A stretch of 64,000 nucleotides of DNA from Rahnella inusitata_A (GTDB lineage Bacteria > Pseudomonadota > Gammaproteobacteria > Enterobacterales > Enterobacteriaceae). The stretch spans positions 173,498 to 237,497 of the forward strand of contig NZ_CBCPJJ010000022.1 in assembly GCF_965118895.1 (NCBI RefSeq), in the 5' to 3' direction. Below the pieces are notes generated by a model. The model did no database searches and was not told the origin of the DNA. It saw nothing but the letters and a program-made list of their open reading frames with translations. Below are positions 51,345 through 59,770 of the stretch, piece after piece. Numbering within the stretch: position 1 is the first letter of the stretch; the number at the start of each line of letters is the position of its first letter. A program made the translations under genes and the position numbers.

Positions 51345-51758
51345 ATGGACAACGCATTAAACGTTTTGAATAATATCCGTACACTTCGCGCGCAGGCTCG
51401 TGAAATGCCACTGGAAACTCTTGAAGAAATCCTCGAGAAGTTAACAGCGATTGTTGAAGAATCTCGCGAAAATGTGAAAGCAGTCAGCGCACAACAGCAA
51501 GAACGCAACGAGAAACTCTCCAAATATCGCAAAATGCTGGAAGAAGATGGCATTGATATCGACGATCTGGTGACCCATCAGGGCGCGAAAGAAACCACCA
51601 AAACCAAGTCCAAACGCCAGCCACGTCCTGCTATCTATGAATACAAAGACACTAACGGCGAGCACAAAACCTGGACAGGTCAGGGCCGTACCCCATCAGC
51701 CATCAAAGCAGCGATGGATGCGGGTGCAACTCTGGAAAGTTTCCTGATCGCACGTTAA
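51345..51758 (+). CDS. H-NS/StpA-family nucleoid-associated protein
   Basis: 137 residues. An N-terminal helical dimerisation domain (1-65, NVLNNIRTLRAQAREMPLET) leads into a flexible basic linker (80-95, TKTKSKRQPRP), followed by the C-terminal DNA-binding domain with the minor-groove motif TWTGQGRTP (Gln113-Gly114-Arg115). It has the same length as E. coli H-NS but many substitutions, and its neighbours (ptrR, panE) are not those of the classical hns locus, so it is probably a second paralogue. It is expected to silence AT-rich acquired DNA, such as the accessory patches in this window. Confidence 0.93.
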   Translation: MDNALNVLNNIRTLRAQAREMPLETLEEILEKLTAIVEESRENVKAVSAQQQERNEKLSKYRKMLEEDGIDIDDLVTHQGAKETTKTKSKRQPRPAIYEYKDTNGEHKTWTGQGRTPSAIKAAMDAGATLESFLIAR

Positions 51759-51787
51759 TAATACGACCGTATTACTGATGTTCCTGA

Positions 51788-51821
51788 GATTTCCTGTTTT
51801 GTTAACACAAAGCAGGAAATC
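51788..51821 (+). terminator. Hairpin downstream of the H-NS paralogue
   Basis: GATTTCCTG / CAGGAAATC outer stem with an inner TTGT-TAAC-ACAA stem, 30 bases after the stop. There is no run of Ts immediately after, so it is either a weak terminator or a transcript-end stabiliser. The following 320 bases up to panE hold no convincing gene. Confidence 0.55.
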
Positions 51822-52143
51822 GCGAAAGACAATATTATTCTCTCCCTCTTCGCATTATTTTCAGTATGTTTAGTAACCCAAATAATAAATTTTCCTTACG
51901 ATCCGCGATCCTTGAAGATCTCTTTAACGCCCCCAACTCCATTTTTGGCAGGAAAACCACCCTCAGTGCTTTGGCTCACTCTTACCCGAGCGGATATTCT
52001 TACATGCATATTAAGCCGAAGTGGCTGATCTTTTGCATACCCCACATGGCGTGGTTTATTCACCCAATAATTAATTCACGTTATTAAGTTATTAAGAAAT
52101 GCATCCGGGGAATAGCCCGCTTCGTTAACGGGCATCATAAAAG

Positions 52144-53067
52144 TTAAGCGGGTTTGCGTGCCTGCTGATAAACACAAAGATGGGTATATGCCGCCTGCAG
52201 CAGCGGGACATTTATTCCCACACGAATTGCACGCTCAACCAGATCGCCGACGATCTGATCGGCTTCCACCGCATTGCCCTGCGTCATATCGCGATACATT
52301 GAGGATGTCTGCGTCGAGGACTTGTCGGTCACCGCTTCCCTGGTTTTTGCCACAGCAGCCGCGCGCTCCGCGTAGCCAAAGGCTTTCATGGTGGTGAGCG
52401 CCTCATTCACAATGCCCAGAGCAAACTCTTTGCCGCCTGGCGCAGAGGCCACCTGACCGATATTGCCGCGCAGGGTGCAGGTAATTGCGCCGACGCTTGA
52501 AAGCAGCAGCCACTTCTCCCACAGATCGCTGATGATCGTTTCGGAAAGGAATGCCTCGAAGCCGGCATTTTGAAACACCTGATCGACACGCTGAATACGT
52601 TCGCTCTTGTCGCCGTTGAGTTCACCGTAAAAAATCTGGTGCATGGGCGTCATCTGATGAATATGGCCGTTTGCATCAAGCGTCGCGTTAATCTTACATA
52701 AGCCACCGATCAGCGCATGTTCGCCGAAACGCAGGCTCAACGTCTCCATATGTTTCATGCCATTAAGAACGGGCAGGATCATCGTTTGTTCACCGACCAC
52801 CGGTGCAATGTCTTTCATCGCAGCTTCCAGCCCGAAGCTTTTCACCGTCAGCAGGATCAGGTCATAAGAGCCGGTAAGTTGTGAAGCCTGTAATACCGTC
52901 GGCTGAAAATGGAAATCCCCGTGCGGACTGTGCACCGTCAGCCCGTTTTCCCGCACCGCCAGTGCGCGCTTTTCACGCAGCAAAAACGTCACGTCCTGGC
53001 CTGCCTGCGCCAGTCGCGCACCAAAATACCCGCCAGTTGCCCCGGCGCCCACCACTAATATCCGCAT
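52144..53067 (-). CDS. panE: 2-dehydropantoate 2-reductase (PanE family)
   Basis: 307 residues. N-terminal Rossmann fold with VVGAGATGGYFGARLAQAGQ (5-24), then the ketopantoate-reductase domain with LLTVKSFGLEAAM, LPVLNGMKH and the C-terminal WEKWLLLSSVGAITCTLRGN region containing the catalytic Lys. It uses NADPH to make pantoate for coenzyme A. The E. coli enzyme is 303 residues. A genome may carry several PanE-like paralogues acting on other 2-oxo acids; this copy has no pan genes around it, so the biosynthetic role is probable, not proven. Confidence 0.85.
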   Translation of the reverse strand: MRILVVGAGATGGYFGARLAQAGQDVTFLLREKRALAVRENGLTVHSPHGDFHFQPTVLQASQLTGSYDLILLTVKSFGLEAAMKDIAPVVGEQTMILPVLNGMKHMETLSLRFGEHALIGGLCKINATLDANGHIHQMTPMHQIFYGELNGDKSERIQRVDQVFQNAGFEAFLSETIISDLWEKWLLLSSVGAITCTLRGNIGQVASAPGGKEFALGIVNEALTTMKAFGYAERAAAVAKTREAVTDKSSTQTSSMYRDMTQGNAVEADQIVGDLVERAIRVGINVPLLQAAYTHLCVYQQARKPA

Positions 53068-53224
53068 GCGTTATCCTTTTGTATCAAAACTTTCAGAAAC
53101 CCCGTGTCTGATTAAACTACGGGAGGAGGGCGGCAGGGATCAAGTGACTGTGATGAAAGATGGATTTTTGATGATTTTGACGCGTGATACTATGCCCCAT
53201 CATGATTTCATCAAGGAGCACTGA

Positions 53225-53685
53225 ATGGCAGGTTATCAGCCACCGTACAGTATCACGCCGCACATTCTCAACCGGGTGGTGGACGTCGGCGAATTGCTGG
53301 GGCGTTGGGCTGCACATACGGAACAGTCATCTGTATTGCTGCGAAAGGAAAACCGCATCCGTACGATTCAGGCTTCACTGGCCATCGAACACAACAGCCT
53401 GTCAACGCAGCAGGTGACGGCCATTATGAGTTTGAATTTATTCATCCGTTTGCTGACGGCAACGGCAGGATGGGACGTTTGTGGCAGACCCTGATCCTCA
53501 GCCAGTGGCGTTCAGAGCTCGCCTGGCTTCCGGTGGAAACGCTGATCCACAATCAGCAGCAGGATTACTACCGTGTGCTTGGAGAATGCGATCGCGCCAG
53601 TGACTGCACGGCGTTTATCAGTTTTATGCTTGATAAATTGGCTGAGGCGTTGCGTGAAGGTATCGAAACCCAATCTTCGTACTGA
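53225..53685 (+). pseudogene. Fic-family protein gene with internal deletion and frame change
   Basis: The first frame (from ATG 53225) reads MAGYQPPYSITPHILNRVVD through IEHNSLSTQQVTAIM, the start of a class II Fic protein with the inhibitory-helix-like segment. The sequence then jumps, in another frame, to FIHPFADGNGRMGRLWQTLI, the Fic AMP-transferase signature HPFxDGNGR, and on to a normal C-terminus at 53685. The roughly 100 codons that normally separate the two are missing, so one deletion removed the middle and shifted the frame near 53420-53440. No AMP-transferase activity is expected. Confidence 0.85.
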
Positions 53686-53714
53686 ATGTAAAAATTCAAA
53701 AGTGGCTGTCTTGT

Positions 53715-53746
53715 AGGGGAAACCCGCCCAAAGGCCGGGCTCCCCT
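53715..53746. terminator. Hairpin after the rhamnose-type ABC operon
   Basis: AGGGGA / TCCCCT outer stem enclosing a GC-rich inner stem, eight bases beyond the last gene of the minus-strand operon. No strong T-run; probably a weak terminator shared with the fic remnant. Confidence 0.45.
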
Positions 53747-53753
53747 GATCCGC

Positions 53754-54764
53754 TTATTTCCCCCGCGCCAGCACCCGGCGGTACAGCACCGGCAATGAAA
53801 TCACCACGATCAGCATCACACCGACAATCACCGACATCACAATACCCGGCACGTTGAGCAGGCTGAGGCCGAAGGTCAGCAGCCCCATCAGGAACGCGGC
53901 GATAATCACCCCGGTCATGCTACCGGAGCCGCCGAGTACGCTGACACCCCCGAGCACGGCCATGGTGATCACGCTCAGCTCCCAGCCGAGCGCCAGCGTT
54001 GGACGTGTGCTGCCAAGACGTGAGGTTAGCAGCACTGCCGCCAGCCCGGACATCAGGCCGACCAGCACGAACAGCGTCAGGTTGTGGCGTTTGACGTTAA
54101 TCCCCGAATACCACGCCGCGACCGGATTATTACCGATGGCGTAGGTCCGGCGGCCGAAATTAGTTTTGTGCAGCAGGAAGTAAAATACTGCGCCCAGCAC
54201 CACAAACAGCGCGAATTCAAACGACAGCGGGCCCCAGACGTAACCCTGACCGAACCAGGCGAAACTGGCCGGATAATGGTTCAGCGACTGATCGCCGAGC
54301 AGTACATATGTCAGCCCGCGAAACAGGCTCATAGTACCGATAGTGATGACGATGGACGACAGATTCAGACGCGTCACCAGCAGCCCGTTCACCAGCCCGC
54401 AAAGTAAACCGACGCTGAGCCCGACACCCACTAACGCAGGCGTCGGTAAACCGGCCTGTGCGCAAAAGCCCATGACAGTTGAGCTCAGCGCCATGGTAGA
54501 CGCGACCGACAAGTCGATTTCACGGGCGATAATCAGCATCGCCATCGGCAGCACGATAATGGCTTTTTCGGTGAAGTTGAACGTTGCGTCCGACAGATTC
54601 CATATATTGAGGAAATACGGTGAGGCGAGCGCGTTCACCACGAACACCAGCAGCGTCACGACCAGCAAAAATCCTTCCCAGCACAAAAAGCGGCGGAAGA
54701 ACGGCGTCACCGCCATCGTCCCGCTTTCCCGCGAAGCGTGGCGAGACGTTAAGGTTTTAGTCAT
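53754..54764 (-). CDS. Sugar ABC permease, rhamnose RhaQ type
   Basis: 336-residue inner-membrane permease of the ribose/rhamnose class (BPD_transp_2), about nine helices. LPMAMLIIAREIDLSVASTM, GLVNGLLVTRLNLSSIVITI and AIGNNPVAAWYSGINVKRH are typical of RhaQ/RbsC-type proteins. The start overlaps the stop of the sister permease (ATGA). Together with it, the ATPase and the binding protein it forms a complete importer. The rhamnose call comes from the binding protein and the RhaS-like regulator. Confidence 0.85.
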   Translation of the reverse strand: MTKTLTSRHASRESGTMAVTPFFRRFLCWEGFLLVVTLLVFVVNALASPYFLNIWNLSDATFNFTEKAIIVLPMAMLIIAREIDLSVASTMALSSTVMGFCAQAGLPTPALVGVGLSVGLLCGLVNGLLVTRLNLSSIVITIGTMSLFRGLTYVLLGDQSLNHYPASFAWFGQGYVWGPLSFEFALFVVLGAVFYFLLHKTNFGRRTYAIGNNPVAAWYSGINVKRHNLTLFVLVGLMSGLAAVLLTSRLGSTRPTLALGWELSVITMAVLGGVSVLGGSGSMTGVIIAAFLMGLLTFGLSLLNVPGIVMSVIVGVMLIVVISLPVLYRRVLARGK

Positions 54765-55774
54765 GATCTTGCTCCGCTTTCAGGTTGCGCAGAATGGACG
54801 GGTGCAGAATGGCGTAAAATCAGCCGTCCCTTACGTTTGTTAGCGCGTTCGTTGAGGATCACCGCAATGACAATCACGCCGCCGGAAATTGCCATCTGCC
54901 AGAAAGGCGAGACTTCGATCACCGGTAATGCATTGTTGATGACGCCTAGGAACAGCGCGCCGAGCAGGCAGCCCACCACCGAACCGATGCCGCCCATGGT
55001 ACTGATCCCGCCGATAACGCACGCGGCGACAATCTGTAATTCAAAGCCGTTGGCGACGTCCACGTAGGCGACCGCAAAGCGCGAAATCCACAGATAACCG
55101 CAGAAACCGGCCAGCGCGCCGGAGAGGCAGAAGCTGATGAACTGCATTTTTCCGGCGTTGATGCCGGTGTAATATGCCGCCGTCGCGTTGCCGCCCGCAG
55201 TGTACAGCGCCCGTCCGGTGCGGCTGTAACGCAGGAAATACGCCACCAGTATCAGCGCGGCAATTCCGCACCAGCCTAACAGTGGCAGGCCGATAAAGGT
55301 CGCACGCGGCAAACTGAGAAAGTCAGGACTCATCTGATGGGCGTTGATCCAGCCGCCGTTAGAGAGCAGGAAAATGATGCCGCGATAAATACTCATGGTG
55401 CCGAGCGTGACCACAATCGGCGGGATGCCGATTTTCCACACCAGCAGCCCGTTTATCGCCCCCATTACCAGCCCGAGCACCGTCGCCAGTACCACCAGCG
55501 CCCAAACCGGCACATCAGGATGATGGAAATTGATCAGTGCAACGATCATGCCGGTCAGCGCCAGATTCGCTGCCATCGAAAGATCGATACCTTTGGTCAG
55601 CAGCACCATCATCTGGCCGAGCGCCAGAATGATCAGAATCGAGGTGTCATTGAACATTTCCAGCAAATTGCCGACGCCGATAAACTCCGGTGAACGTGCG
55701 CCGACGCCAAATACCATCAGCACAATCACCACCGCCAGCAACAGCTCGCGGTACTTGAGCAGATTTTTGATCAT
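54761..55774 (-). CDS. Sugar ABC permease, rhamnose RhaP type
   Basis: 337 residues, same family as the RhaQ-type subunit: ILALGQMMVLLTKGIDLSMA, GAINGLLVWKIGIPPIVVTL, TAGGNATAAYYTGINAGKMQ and AACVIGGISTMGGIGSVVG are clear. The two permeases form a heterodimeric channel. Both junctions of this gene are ATGA overlaps, so translation is coupled along the operon. Confidence 0.86.
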   Translation of the reverse strand: MIKNLLKYRELLLAVVIVLMVFGVGARSPEFIGVGNLLEMFNDTSILIILALGQMMVLLTKGIDLSMAANLALTGMIVALINFHHPDVPVWALVVLATVLGLVMGAINGLLVWKIGIPPIVVTLGTMSIYRGIIFLLSNGGWINAHQMSPDFLSLPRATFIGLPLLGWCGIAALILVAYFLRYSRTGRALYTAGGNATAAYYTGINAGKMQFISFCLSGALAGFCGYLWISRFAVAYVDVANGFELQIVAACVIGGISTMGGIGSVVGCLLGALFLGVINNALPVIEVSPFWQMAISGGVIVIAVILNERANKRKGRLILRHSAPVHSAQPESGARS

Positions 55775-57282
55775 GCTGCCTCCTCGCCCGCACCGCTGGC
55801 GGCACTGACAATCATTTCGGCGCTGGCTTCGCCGGCCTTGAATTCTGCCACCATCAGCCCTTCGTGCATCACAATGATCCTGTCCGCCATGCCCATGACT
55901 TCAGGCAGTTCGGAAGACACCATAATCACAGCCAGCCCGCGTCCGACCAGCTCGGACATAAACTGATGCACCGCAGCTTTCGAGCCGATATCAATGCCTT
56001 TGGTCGGTTCATCCAGAATGATGATGTCCGGCCTGGTCGCCAGCCATTTAGCGATCACCACCTTTTGCTGGTTACCGCCTGAAAGCGTGCCAACCGCCTG
56101 TTTCCAGCTCGATGCCTTTACCTGCAAACGTTTGGCGTAGTCATCGGCCAGTGCCCACTCTTTTTTATCGTTGAGCACACCGCGCGGATTCAGCTGGCTG
56201 AGCTGCGGCAGGCTGATGTTCTGGCTGATCGGCAAATCAATGATCGCGCCCTGTTTTTGCCGCTCTTCCGGAACATAGACAATGCCCGCGCGGATCGCCT
56301 GCGAAGGGCGCGTGAAATGGTGTTCTTTGCCATGGATAAGAATTTTGCCACCGCCCGGCTGCGTGACGCCAAACAACGCCTGCATCAGTTCGGTCCGGCC
56401 TGCGCCGACCAGCCCATAGAAGCCAAGAATTTCACCTTTGCGCAGTGAGAAATTGATCCCGGCGAATTCGGTCGGATGGCTGAGGTTCTGCACTTCCAGC
56501 ACCGTTTCGCCTGGTTCGCAGTTCACTTTCGGATACGCCTGACTCACTTCGCGCCCGACCATCATCGTCACCATGGTTTGCTCGGTGATGTCGCTGATTT
56601 TGCCGGAACCGACGTAGCTGCCGTCACGCAGCACGGTGTAGTAATCGGAAATTGCGAAGATTTCGTCGAACTTATGCGAAATAAACAGGATGGCTTTTCC
56701 CTCGTGTTTCAGGCGCTCGACTATCTGGTAAAATTCGGTAATTTCATGCTGCGACAGTGCGGCCGTAGGTTCGTCCAGAATGACCACCTGCGCGTCGAAT
56801 GACAGCGCACGGGCAATCGCCACCATGTGGCGCTGTGCAATGCTCAGGTCTTTCAGGGTGGCGTGTGGATCGATATTCACTTCCAGCCGCGTCAGGATGT
56901 CGCGCGCCTGTTGATGCATCGCCGGCCAGTTCAGGCGTTTGAATATCCCGGAATAAATATAGTGGCCGACGAAGATATTTTCGGTGACAGAAAGCTCGTC
57001 AAACAGCACGGTTTCCTGATGAATCGCGGTGATCCCGACTTTGTGCGCAGATTCGGGGTTGGGCAATTTAATGGGAATGGCTTTATAGCGCAGTTCGCCT
57101 TCTTCCGGCTGATAAATGCCGGTCATGACTTTGACCAGCGTCGATTTTCCTGCGCCGTTTTCGCCAATCAGGGCGGTGACTTTTCCCGGATACAAATCCA
57201 CATGCACATTATTCAGTGCCCTGACGCCCGGAAAGACTTTGCTGATCCCCTTTAAGGACAGCAACGGTGTGATATCGGTCAT
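55771..57282 (-). CDS. Sugar ABC ATP-binding protein with two ATPase domains (rhamnose type)
   Basis: 503 residues from the ATG at 57282. Two fused nucleotide-binding domains as in RbsA/XylG: Walker A GENGAGKST near residue 35, signature LSIAQRHM and Walker B VVILDEPTAAL in the first. The second, starting near 250, has a degenerate P-loop (GLVGAGRTEL), then LSGGNQQKVVIAKWL and IIILDEPTKGIDIG. The asymmetric second P-loop is normal for the class. It powers the RhaP/RhaQ-type channel. Confidence 0.9.
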   Translation of the reverse strand: MTDITPLLSLKGISKVFPGVRALNNVHVDLYPGKVTALIGENGAGKSTLVKVMTGIYQPEEGELRYKAIPIKLPNPESAHKVGITAIHQETVLFDELSVTENIFVGHYIYSGIFKRLNWPAMHQQARDILTRLEVNIDPHATLKDLSIAQRHMVAIARALSFDAQVVILDEPTAALSQHEITEFYQIVERLKHEGKAILFISHKFDEIFAISDYYTVLRDGSYVGSGKISDITEQTMVTMMVGREVSQAYPKVNCEPGETVLEVQNLSHPTEFAGINFSLRKGEILGFYGLVGAGRTELMQALFGVTQPGGGKILIHGKEHHFTRPSQAIRAGIVYVPEERQKQGAIIDLPISQNISLPQLSQLNPRGVLNDKKEWALADDYAKRLQVKASSWKQAVGTLSGGNQQKVVIAKWLATRPDIIILDEPTKGIDIGSKAAVHQFMSELVGRGLAVIMVSSELPEVMGMADRIIVMHEGLMVAEFKAGEASAEMIVSAASGAGEEAA

Positions 57283-57344
57283 AGATTTCCCCTGACGAAG
57301 CACAACGAAACGGCCAACCGGAGACCGGTCAGCCGCATTCAGGA

Positions 57345-58337
57345 TCAGAATATTTTGGAGAATTTGTCGATGTTGCTGGCGTCGTAAATAAAGGGTTCAG
57401 CCATTGCGCCGCTGCCGTCGGCGTCCAGTTTCACTTTACCTAAACGTCCCATGCTGGCTTCGGTTTTCGTAGCTGTGCCTTTAACCAGATCGTCGGCCAG
57501 ATAGGTGGCGGCGTAACCCAGATCAATCGGATTCCAGATGGCGAAACTTTTGGTCGCGCCGGATTTTATCGCCCCGGCCATTTCAGAAGGCAACCCAAGA
57601 CCCGTGACGTACACTTTGCCAATTTTGCCCTGATCTTTCACCGCCTGCGCCGCCGCCACGATGCCGACAGAGGATGGCGAGATAATGACTTTCAGGTCGG
57701 GATACGACTTCAGCAGCCCAATGGTTTCACGATAGCTTTTATCCGACAGATCATCACCATAGGCTGTGGTCACCAGGTTCACCGATGGATACTTCGGCAG
57801 CACCTTTTTCATCTCGGCGATCCATAAATTTTGGTTGGTCGAGGTCGGTGTGGCGCTGAGAATGGCAACATCACCCTTCTCCACGTTCAGCGCTTTCAGC
57901 GCATCAGCGGCCAGTTTAACGTTCGTTTCGCCAATCAGTGCATTGTTAGACGGATTGAGATGGATCTGACGCCCCTCTTTCGCTACACCGGAATCCCATG
58001 ACACCACTTTGATGCCGCGCTGCATGGCTTTTTTCAGCACTGGCACCAGTGCGTCCGGGTCATTGGCAGAGACGGCAATCGCGTCCACGCCCTGAGCAAT
58101 CAGGCCGTTCAGTACTTCGATCTGCGCTTCGGCGGTGGTAGTCGTCGGGCCGGTGTATATCACTTTGACATCGCCCAGCTCTTTCGCAGCCTGCTGTGCG
58201 CCCACGTTGGCTGCTTCAAAAAATCCGTTGCCCAGTGATTTCGCCACCAGCGCAATTTTAACTTCAGCCGATGCCGCACCGGCCATCAGGATGCTGCTCG
58301 CGATCAGGGTAAGGCTCAGTACGTGTTTTAATTTCAT
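57345..58337 (-). CDS. Periplasmic sugar-binding protein, rhamnose-ABC type
   Basis: 330 residues from the ATG at 58337 (GGAG seven bases upstream). Signal peptide MKLKHVLSLTLIASSILMAG-AASA. Ribose-binding-like fold of family 4: KIALVAKSLGNGFFEAANVG at the N-terminus, and a second lobe with KVYVTGLGLPSEMAGAIKSG and FAIWNPIDLGYAATYLADDL. These are the blocks of the rhizobial rhamnose-binding protein (RhaS of the rhaSTPQ cluster). First gene of the operon. AI-2 (LsrB) is the main alternative but lacks lsrK/R/F/G genes here. Confidence 0.85.
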   Translation of the reverse strand: MKLKHVLSLTLIASSILMAGAASAEVKIALVAKSLGNGFFEAANVGAQQAAKELGDVKVIYTGPTTTTAEAQIEVLNGLIAQGVDAIAVSANDPDALVPVLKKAMQRGIKVVSWDSGVAKEGRQIHLNPSNNALIGETNVKLAADALKALNVEKGDVAILSATPTSTNQNLWIAEMKKVLPKYPSVNLVTTAYGDDLSDKSYRETIGLLKSYPDLKVIISPSSVGIVAAAQAVKDQGKIGKVYVTGLGLPSEMAGAIKSGATKSFAIWNPIDLGYAATYLADDLVKGTATKTEASMGRLGKVKLDADGSGAMAEPFIYDASNIDKFSKIF

Positions 58338-58511
58338 TTTTGTACTCCGCATGCTAATTCGCAAAATCTGCAAAAAGGGTAACGACGAAAAATTGCCGAC
58401 GCGCCAGGCGCATGATCACGACTCTAGGAGGTTGCTGACAAACTGACCTTTCCGCGAGTGCCAGTTGTTAGCCAACTATGGCAAAGGTGCAAAGGTTTGG
58501 TAGAACAACCT

Positions 58512-58534
58512 CACAAATTGATAACAATCTTGTG
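58512..58534. promoter_or_regulatory. Imperfect inverted repeat upstream of the ABC operon
   Basis: CACAA-ATTG-ATAA-CAAT-C-TTGTG, a nearly complete nine-base inverted repeat with one bulged base, in the 410-base gap between the divergent binding-protein and AraC genes. It is a plausible site for the AraC-family activator. No strong CRP core was found in this gap, although isolated TGTGA half-sites occur. Confidence 0.4.
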
Positions 58535-58747
58535 GTGCGCTGCCAAAACGGTCAAAAAAACACAGTGATTTACCGTTAAAAAGGCGCACTAAAATGAGGC
58601 GTAAATCTGCGTCTCACAGCGCATTTCACCAGACTTAGCAGAGAAATACGGGTTTTGTTCAAAAGCGACTGTCCGGTCACAGTTTCGGCCCGATGCATAC
58701 GTCATCGCCGACTAAGATATTACGATAATGTTAATAAGGAGTCGGAA

Positions 58748-59566
58748 ATGACGGTGTTACGCAGTAGTGAGTATTTCCCCTCAGGAGATTTCCCGGTTGC
58801 CATTGAACCCCGTTATCCTCAGGAGACCTTTCCTGAACATCATCATCAGGATTTTAACGAAATTGTGCTGGTCGAACAGGGCACCGGCACCCACGTCTTT
58901 AACGATCAGCCGATGATCCTCAGTGCGGGCAGCGTCTGTTTTGTCCGTCACCGCGACCATCATTTGTATGAAGATACCGACAATCTGCACCTGACCAACG
59001 TGCTGTATCGCAGCCCGGATGCGTTTCGCTTTCTGAACGGCGTCGGCGATCTGTTGCCGCAGGAAGTTGACGGAATTTATCCGGCTCACTGGCGTATCAA
59101 TTCCGGACAGGTCGCGCAGGCCAAAACACTGATCGACATGCTGGCGCAAAAGCCCGTTAGCCAGTCGCCGGAGTCGCAGGCGCAGCAGGAACTTTACTTT
59201 ATGCAGCTGTTATTGCTGCTGCGTAAAGGCAGCCGTGATGTCGGTTATGGCGGGCAGGGCGGCGATCTCAATAATTTGCTCGACTGGATGAACGAACATT
59301 ACGACCAAGAAATCGACTGGCCGGTACTTGCCGAACGGTTCTCGATGTCTTTGCGCACGCTGCACCGTCAGATGAAACAACAGACCGGCTGCACGCCGCT
59401 GAACTACCTTAATCGCCTGCGGCTGATCAATGCCCGCAACCTGCTGAGGTTCAGCGACAGCTCGATCACCGATATCGCCCATCAGTGCGGCTTCTGCGAC
59501 AGCAACTACTTTTCAACCCTGTTTAAACGTGAATTCGGCTACGCGCCGCGTCAGGTTCGTCAGTAA
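58748..59566 (+). CDS. AraC-family activator (RhaS-like)
   Basis: 272 residues from the ATG at 58748 (AAGGAG seven bases upstream). The N-terminal cupin sensor (1-150) contains HHHQDFNEIVLVEQGTGTHV, typical of RhaS/RhaR. The C-terminal pair of helix-turn-helix motifs (175-272) includes AERFSMSLRTLHRQMKQQTG and DIAHQCGFCDSNYFSTLFKR. Divergent from the sugar ABC operon and codirectional with aldA 204 bases downstream, so it may switch on uptake and lactaldehyde oxidation together when rhamnose is present. Whether it also controls distant rhaBAD genes cannot be seen. Confidence 0.88.
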   Translation: MTVLRSSEYFPSGDFPVAIEPRYPQETFPEHHHQDFNEIVLVEQGTGTHVFNDQPMILSAGSVCFVRHRDHHLYEDTDNLHLTNVLYRSPDAFRFLNGVGDLLPQEVDGIYPAHWRINSGQVAQAKTLIDMLAQKPVSQSPESQAQQELYFMQLLLLLRKGSRDVGYGGQGGDLNNLLDWMNEHYDQEIDWPVLAERFSMSLRTLHRQMKQQTGCTPLNYLNRLRLINARNLLRFSDSSITDIAHQCGFCDSNYFSTLFKREFGYAPRQVRQ

Positions 59567-59770
59567 CGCTCCCGATTCCTTTCTCATAATTTGCAAAAAT
59601 GTTACGTCGGGCATTCCGACCATGACATTTTTGCCATTTCCCGCACCTGACTGGCAGCCACGAAAAGGTAAAGCTTCGGCGGATGGAACAGGCTGTTAAA
59701 AATTCACAAAAAAGAACTTATTTTTAACAATTCGTTCATCACCACTATCCGTACCTTGGAGACACCTTAT

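Noticed and set aside
51866..52087. A 73-codon plus-strand frame downstream of the H-NS paralogue
   Set aside because: No convincing SD, no recognised family and composition like the AT-rich intergenic DNA around it.
57345..58337. Binding protein as AI-2 (LsrB) receptor
   Set aside because: No LsrK, LsrR, LsrF or LsrG genes nearby; neighbours are a RhaS-like activator and aldA, and the sequence blocks fit the rhamnose type better.
58601..58626. CRP site in the rhamnose-type promoter region
   Set aside because: Only a single TGTGA half-site (minus strand) is present; the partner half does not match.
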